Shown here in pieces: positions 60,306 through 64,000 of a stretch of 64,000 nucleotides of DNA. The notes below the pieces were generated by a model. That model was not told the DNA's origin. It did not search any database and saw only the letters and a list, made by a program, of their open reading frames with translations. Position numbers and translations under genes: made by a program. How positions within the stretch are numbered: position 1 is the first letter of the stretch; the number at the start of each line of letters is the position of its first letter. The stretch comes from Sinonovacula constricta (Eukaryota > Mollusca > Bivalvia > Cardiida > Solecurtidae): contig CM017560.1 of assembly GCA_007844125.1 (NCBI GenBank), positions 1,606,401 through 1,670,400 of the forward strand, given 5' to 3'.

Positions 60306-61701
60306 CAGTTTGGTCGCCAGTAACGGATCACTATTTAAACAAAGTATATTTTTTTTAGTGTAAACTCAAAATGTCAAGATTGTTTTTATGTTGCAGATAA
60401 AGGTATTATCTCTTCTAATGATTAATGCAAATGATTTCAAAAAAAATTACTTTTCAGACATTTTACTGGTTCATTTGTACCGCCGCTTACTTCCCCTTTA
60501 TTGGATCAGTTGCTCCTATAACGGATCACGTGACACTGAAGGTGGGAGACCATCTCAAAACGCACATTTATGACAGAAAACAGCTGATTTATTATAACTG
60601 AACAAATCAATAGCAAATATGAATGAAACAATGAATGACAGGCATTGGAAGTGATACAAAATGTTCCATTTCTGTTACCACATGGGCCATTCGTGTGCCA
60701 TTACAGCATTCCTTTAGCTGTTCAAATAGTTTATCATTTTTTACAACATAACAATAAAAACACAATATGACTATAGGTAAACAACACACAAGAGATCAAT
60801 ATTAAATGGAATGATCAAGTATGATCATATTTTTTGCTAAAATAGAGTCATCTCAACTGAATAACAAGACTAGTATCAAACTATGAACTATGACTTTCAC
60901 AAAACAAAACAAGTGGACTAGAATATACATGTACAGTTACTATTTCTTCACAATGCTCATGCATATATAGTTACTATTTCTGCACAAAGCTCATGCATTT
61001 GCCAGCTTTCATGTTGGATATTGAGTGTTGCAATTTAAAAAGCCAACAGTCTATCCAGAATACAATGGCCATGTGTATATATGGACAGTATGTCTATGAT
61101 ACATTGACAATGTGTGCTGTGTATTTATAACAAAATAATAATATAGGTAAGAAACTGTTGAGTTTTAATGAAGTAAAATACACTTTTGACAGGTAAAACA
61201 TGTTTGAGACAACCCCTCAAACAGTATTGTATGCGCAAATCATATCCCGCGATATTACGTTTTGTGTATTGAAGCATAAAATGTGATCCGTTTCTGGTGA
61301 CTACACCAGGGTTAAATTAAATACTACTACAGAAATTGAACAGTATGTTAAAAGGTTAGTTTAGTATTTACTGAAATCTATGATAACTTACCTTCCAGAC
61401 GTATATAAACTTGGCATGAAATAATTTCGTTTAAACTCAGTTCTGTCTTCTACTCTCGATCAACGTTTTCAAAACGAGGCTGAACTCTTCAGCATTTGCA
61501 AATTTGTGTTGACAAAGCATGCTGGGAAAATTTATAGCTCATTGTTTCGAAAGTAAACAAAGTCTATTTATATTTCTCAAAGGTCTTATAATAGAAATAT
61601 AGTTTTGAATTTTTATTCCAGTTACTCGTAAGAATGGCAGAAATCATGTTTTAAGAATTTGATCCGTTACTGGGGAAAGTCCGGTACTGGCGACCAAACT
61701 G
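60306..61701. mobile_element. 1.4-kb TA-flanked inverted-repeat element
   Basis: Left end cagtttggtcgccagtaac and right end (reversed) cagtttggtcgccagtaccg. Both are flanked by TA (60304-60305, 61702-61703), as expected for Tc1/mariner-type insertion. The motif gatccgttactgg / ccagtaacggatc recurs next to both ends, and ggatca/gatccgt variants lie inside near 60,510 and 61,285. No transposase ORF is present, so it is non-autonomous. Length matches Tc1/mariner by chance or descent. Confidence 0.75.
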
Positions 61702-61767
61702 TAATATGCCATTTAAAATAAAACCGAAATGCTACAAAATATCAAATGACTTATTATGAAAAGAAAC

Positions 61768-61937
61768 TGACCGTTCCAAGGCGGTAACTGATGGTTTTTC
61801 TTTTTTTGTGTTATGTCTCGTCTCTGTGTTTTTGTTACATTTACATTTACCTTGTTCGCCTTTGTCTACAGGTAGATACAATTTAAATATCTGTGAAAAT
61901 TTTGATAGGACCTTTTCTTATTTACCTATTAATTATT
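61768..61937 (+). repeat. Second copy of the interspersed repeat
   Basis: Contains ctgaccgttccaaggcggta, ctttgtctacaggtagata, atttaaatatctgtgaaaat and tttgataggaccttttctta; corresponds to the right half of 56951-57360. Confidence 0.8.
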
Positions 61938-62290
61938 CAAGATGAATACTGCTACAGCTGGATGTAATAAAGTGATCGCGAAAGTTATAACTAGTCTAAA
62001 CATATTCTGTTTTTGTAAAATGTTAGTGAAAAATCGTGAAAAATCTAATCTAAAATCACATGTCAAGTCTTTAGTTTGAACCCAGAACCTACTGATCGCG
62101 AGTCCATAACTTTGACCAAGAATACTTAAAGCGTGTTATATCCTCGGCTTTTTATGATATGATACTTTAAAACTTATTTCCTACAATCTGCTAACGCTAC
62201 TAGAATTTATTTTGTTGGTTTTGGTTGTTTTCTAAAATTCGTTAAATTCGTTTGTATTTTTCACATTTCACTTTTGACGCTTTTGGCATA

Positions 62291-62434
62291 TGACGTCATG
62301 GCATTGCATGACGTCATTCAATTGTTCTTTACGTCAGCGCCGTTTTCAATCGTACCTACTCGGCGATCTCCGGCAAGCTTCGGATATCTCGTATGTAATT
62401 GTAGGAATGCACCCATGCATAGCGTGTGACGTCA
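62291..62434. promoter_or_regulatory. Cluster of CRE palindromes
   Basis: Perfect TGACGTCA at 62291-62298, 62309-62316 and 62427-62434, with a near copy TGACGTCG at 62719-62726. The third and fourth share a longer block, tagcgtgtgacgtc and ctacgttaaagt, so this 28-bp segment was duplicated about 290 bp apart. CREB/ATF binding is known for the palindrome; function here is inferred. Confidence 0.4.
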
Positions 62435-63375
62435 CTACGTTAAAGTAATCTCTATACTACGACTCCTAACTCACCCAAAATTTGAGATTTGTGCCTACAT
62501 AAAAAATTGTTCCGCGTAGGAAATATGTTCGATTATAATATTCATTGAATTAAGATAAATGACTAAACAATCATATTCTAAGGCCTTATTCTATGTCCAG
62601 AAACTGTTAAAGTCTTGATATTTGTAGATAAATGGAAAAAAGTACGATGAGCAAGTTTTGCTACTTTCGCTTTCGTTAAACAGTAATATGTCCTGATGTC
62701 CATTCTATACATAGCGTGTGACGTCGCTACGTTAAAGTCTGGACCGTTTACAAAATTTAGTTCAAAATGTTTGCATGAAACATATTTTAACTTTTAGAAT
62801 GTATAAAATGCCAAAATAATCTGTTATGTACCTCTTTGTACTTGTTTTGTTCATTTTAGCAATCACTTCCGTATTCATAACAGTCATGTTGAAGAACTAC
62901 TTTACCCACAATACACCGAGTGCATTCACACAGGTCATTTTGACCGTGTGTTGACGCAACGGGAATGCACCAATCTCCCATGCAGAGTTGTCGTTCGTTC
63001 CTCTCTCAGACACCTTTGCAATGGGCTCACGTCAAGATTTTTGACGGAAATTTTAAAGTGTTATTTTAAGGATATTTTCAAATTAAAATAATACTTCTAC
63101 ATAAAATGAATAAACATCTACTTAAAAGACATATATTGAAGTAAATAATTAAAGATATTTAATTAATTCAAGCGCACTATTTTTGGAAGAATAACATAGT
63201 GATATTAATGTGCATTTGTAAATAAACATGGACGTGATTTACGAGGCAGTTTTGAAAGTCACGTGGATCGAAAGTAGTCCCGACATTAAGTGAGCCAATA
63301 ACAGAGGTGAATGTATGAGCCGATGGTAGAGAGTGGGAATGCACCAGTTGGTGATTTGTCCCGGCGAATAACTTC

Positions 63376-63600
63376 TCATAGCATTATGTACCTACTCGGC
63401 GATCTTCGGCAAGCTTCGGATATAGACATCACCGAAGCGTGATCCGAGTGCATGCAGGGTAATAACTGGTATATTACACTTTTACCAAATCCTTTTGGTA
63501 ATATACATACAGTATCAACTAAGTTAAACATATTCTTCAACGAAGCAATCTGCTCTTCTTTCAAGGAGTGTTGAGATCGCCGAGTAGTTACGATTTCCAT
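63376..63600 (-). pseudogene. RecQ-like helicase N-terminal fragment
   Basis: 74 residues beginning MEIVTTRRSQHSLKEEQ. HSLKEEQIASLKNMFN followed by VCILPKGFGKSVIYQLLPC is the RecQ motif 0/motif I (Walker A) arrangement, with K in place of the usual T in LPTGxGKS. The remaining tail, HSDHASVMSISEACRRSPS, comes from a repeated cggcgatct..cggcaagcttcgg block and is not helicase-like. No later helicase motif follows leftward. Fragment of a gene or of a captured helicase element. Confidence 0.6.
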
Positions 63601-63727
63601 TTTGGATGTAGTTCGTCAATATGGCGGTGACAGCATTATTTCTGAGGTGATAACGTAGAATCACCGAAGCCAAGCGTGATCCGAGTGCGCCGTTTTATTT
63701 CAAACTACTCTCACATTTGGAAGTTTA

Positions 63728-64000
63728 ATGTCGCCGAGGCTTTTATCTACTGTACACATTGTACATATGTTAATTTTTTATTTTATTACTAGCTATTTTG
63801 TCTGTATATAAGATCACTGTATCTGTATTAACTCCCGATGCAGGTGCTCACTATAAGTTTCACTGGACGGGATATTTTATTTAGATACTAAAGTTAAATA
63901 GATACACCTTCAGGAAGTTACATTTACCCTGTTTGCCTTTGTCTAGAGGTAGTTTGTACTTAAATATCTGTGAACATTTTGATAGGAACTTTTCATATTT
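63728..64000 (+). repeat. Third copy of the interspersed repeat, runs off the window
   Basis: gccgaggcttttatctactg, tattaactcccgatgcag, accttcaggaagt, ctttgtctagaggtag and atttaaa-like aaatatctgtgaacattttg line up with 56951-57360. The middle cccttttgccgactgaccg block is deleted. Confidence 0.78.

Overview
The window is eukaryotic, AT-rich, intron-rich DNA. The best guess is a bivalve or another mollusc. The pointers are tRNA-derived SINEs with a CAAA-type tail, many small fold-back elements, minisatellite-filled introns, and fragments of mobile-element genes (SWIM, THAP, Crypton-like, LINE RT) of kinds I associate with mollusc genomes. Species cannot be fixed from sequence alone.

One protein-coding gene is clear. 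Fifteen plus-strand exons between 8256 and 27755 encode about 547 C-terminal residues of a type I (alpha/beta/gamma class) diacylglycerol kinase: two C1 zinc fingers, the catalytic domain with GGDGT, the accessory domain, and a stop at 27751-27753. All 14 internal junctions are GT-AG and the reading frame is kept throughout. The N-terminal recoverin-homology and EF-hand part was not found in 1-8255 and probably lies upstream. A donor two bases after the stop and a strong acceptor at 32170 suggest an intron in the 3' UTR.

The most striking structure is inside this gene. In six of the 14 introns, the DNA after the 5' splice site holds repeated copies of the exon end plus its donor. Units are 52, about 50/51, 33, 50 and about 22 bp, plus one single diverged copy. 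Intron 2 also holds a 29-bp array and its relatives. Intron 12 contains a LINE 3' fragment and two converging ORFs, one SWIM-like and one THAP-like, that resemble an ISL2EU-type DNA transposon remnant.

Downstream, 29.7-32.1 kb has a 38-bp satellite split by a 746-bp insertion. The insertion carries a Crypton-like N-terminal ORF and a perfect 59-bp inverted repeat. From 32.2 to 41.3 kb the sequence is CpG-poor, with a degenerate 24-bp array at 39.5-41.0 kb. Near 41.35 kb CpG becomes much more frequent, and no gene is recognised from there to 57 kb. That stretch holds fold-back elements, a 24-bp satellite with a G-quadruplex motif, and candidate conserved regulatory blocks. From 57 to 64 kb there are a decayed minus-strand LINE reverse transcriptase, a 1.4-kb TA-flanked inverted-repeat element, a cluster of CRE palindromes, a RecQ-like helicase fragment on the minus strand, and three copies of one interspersed repeat.
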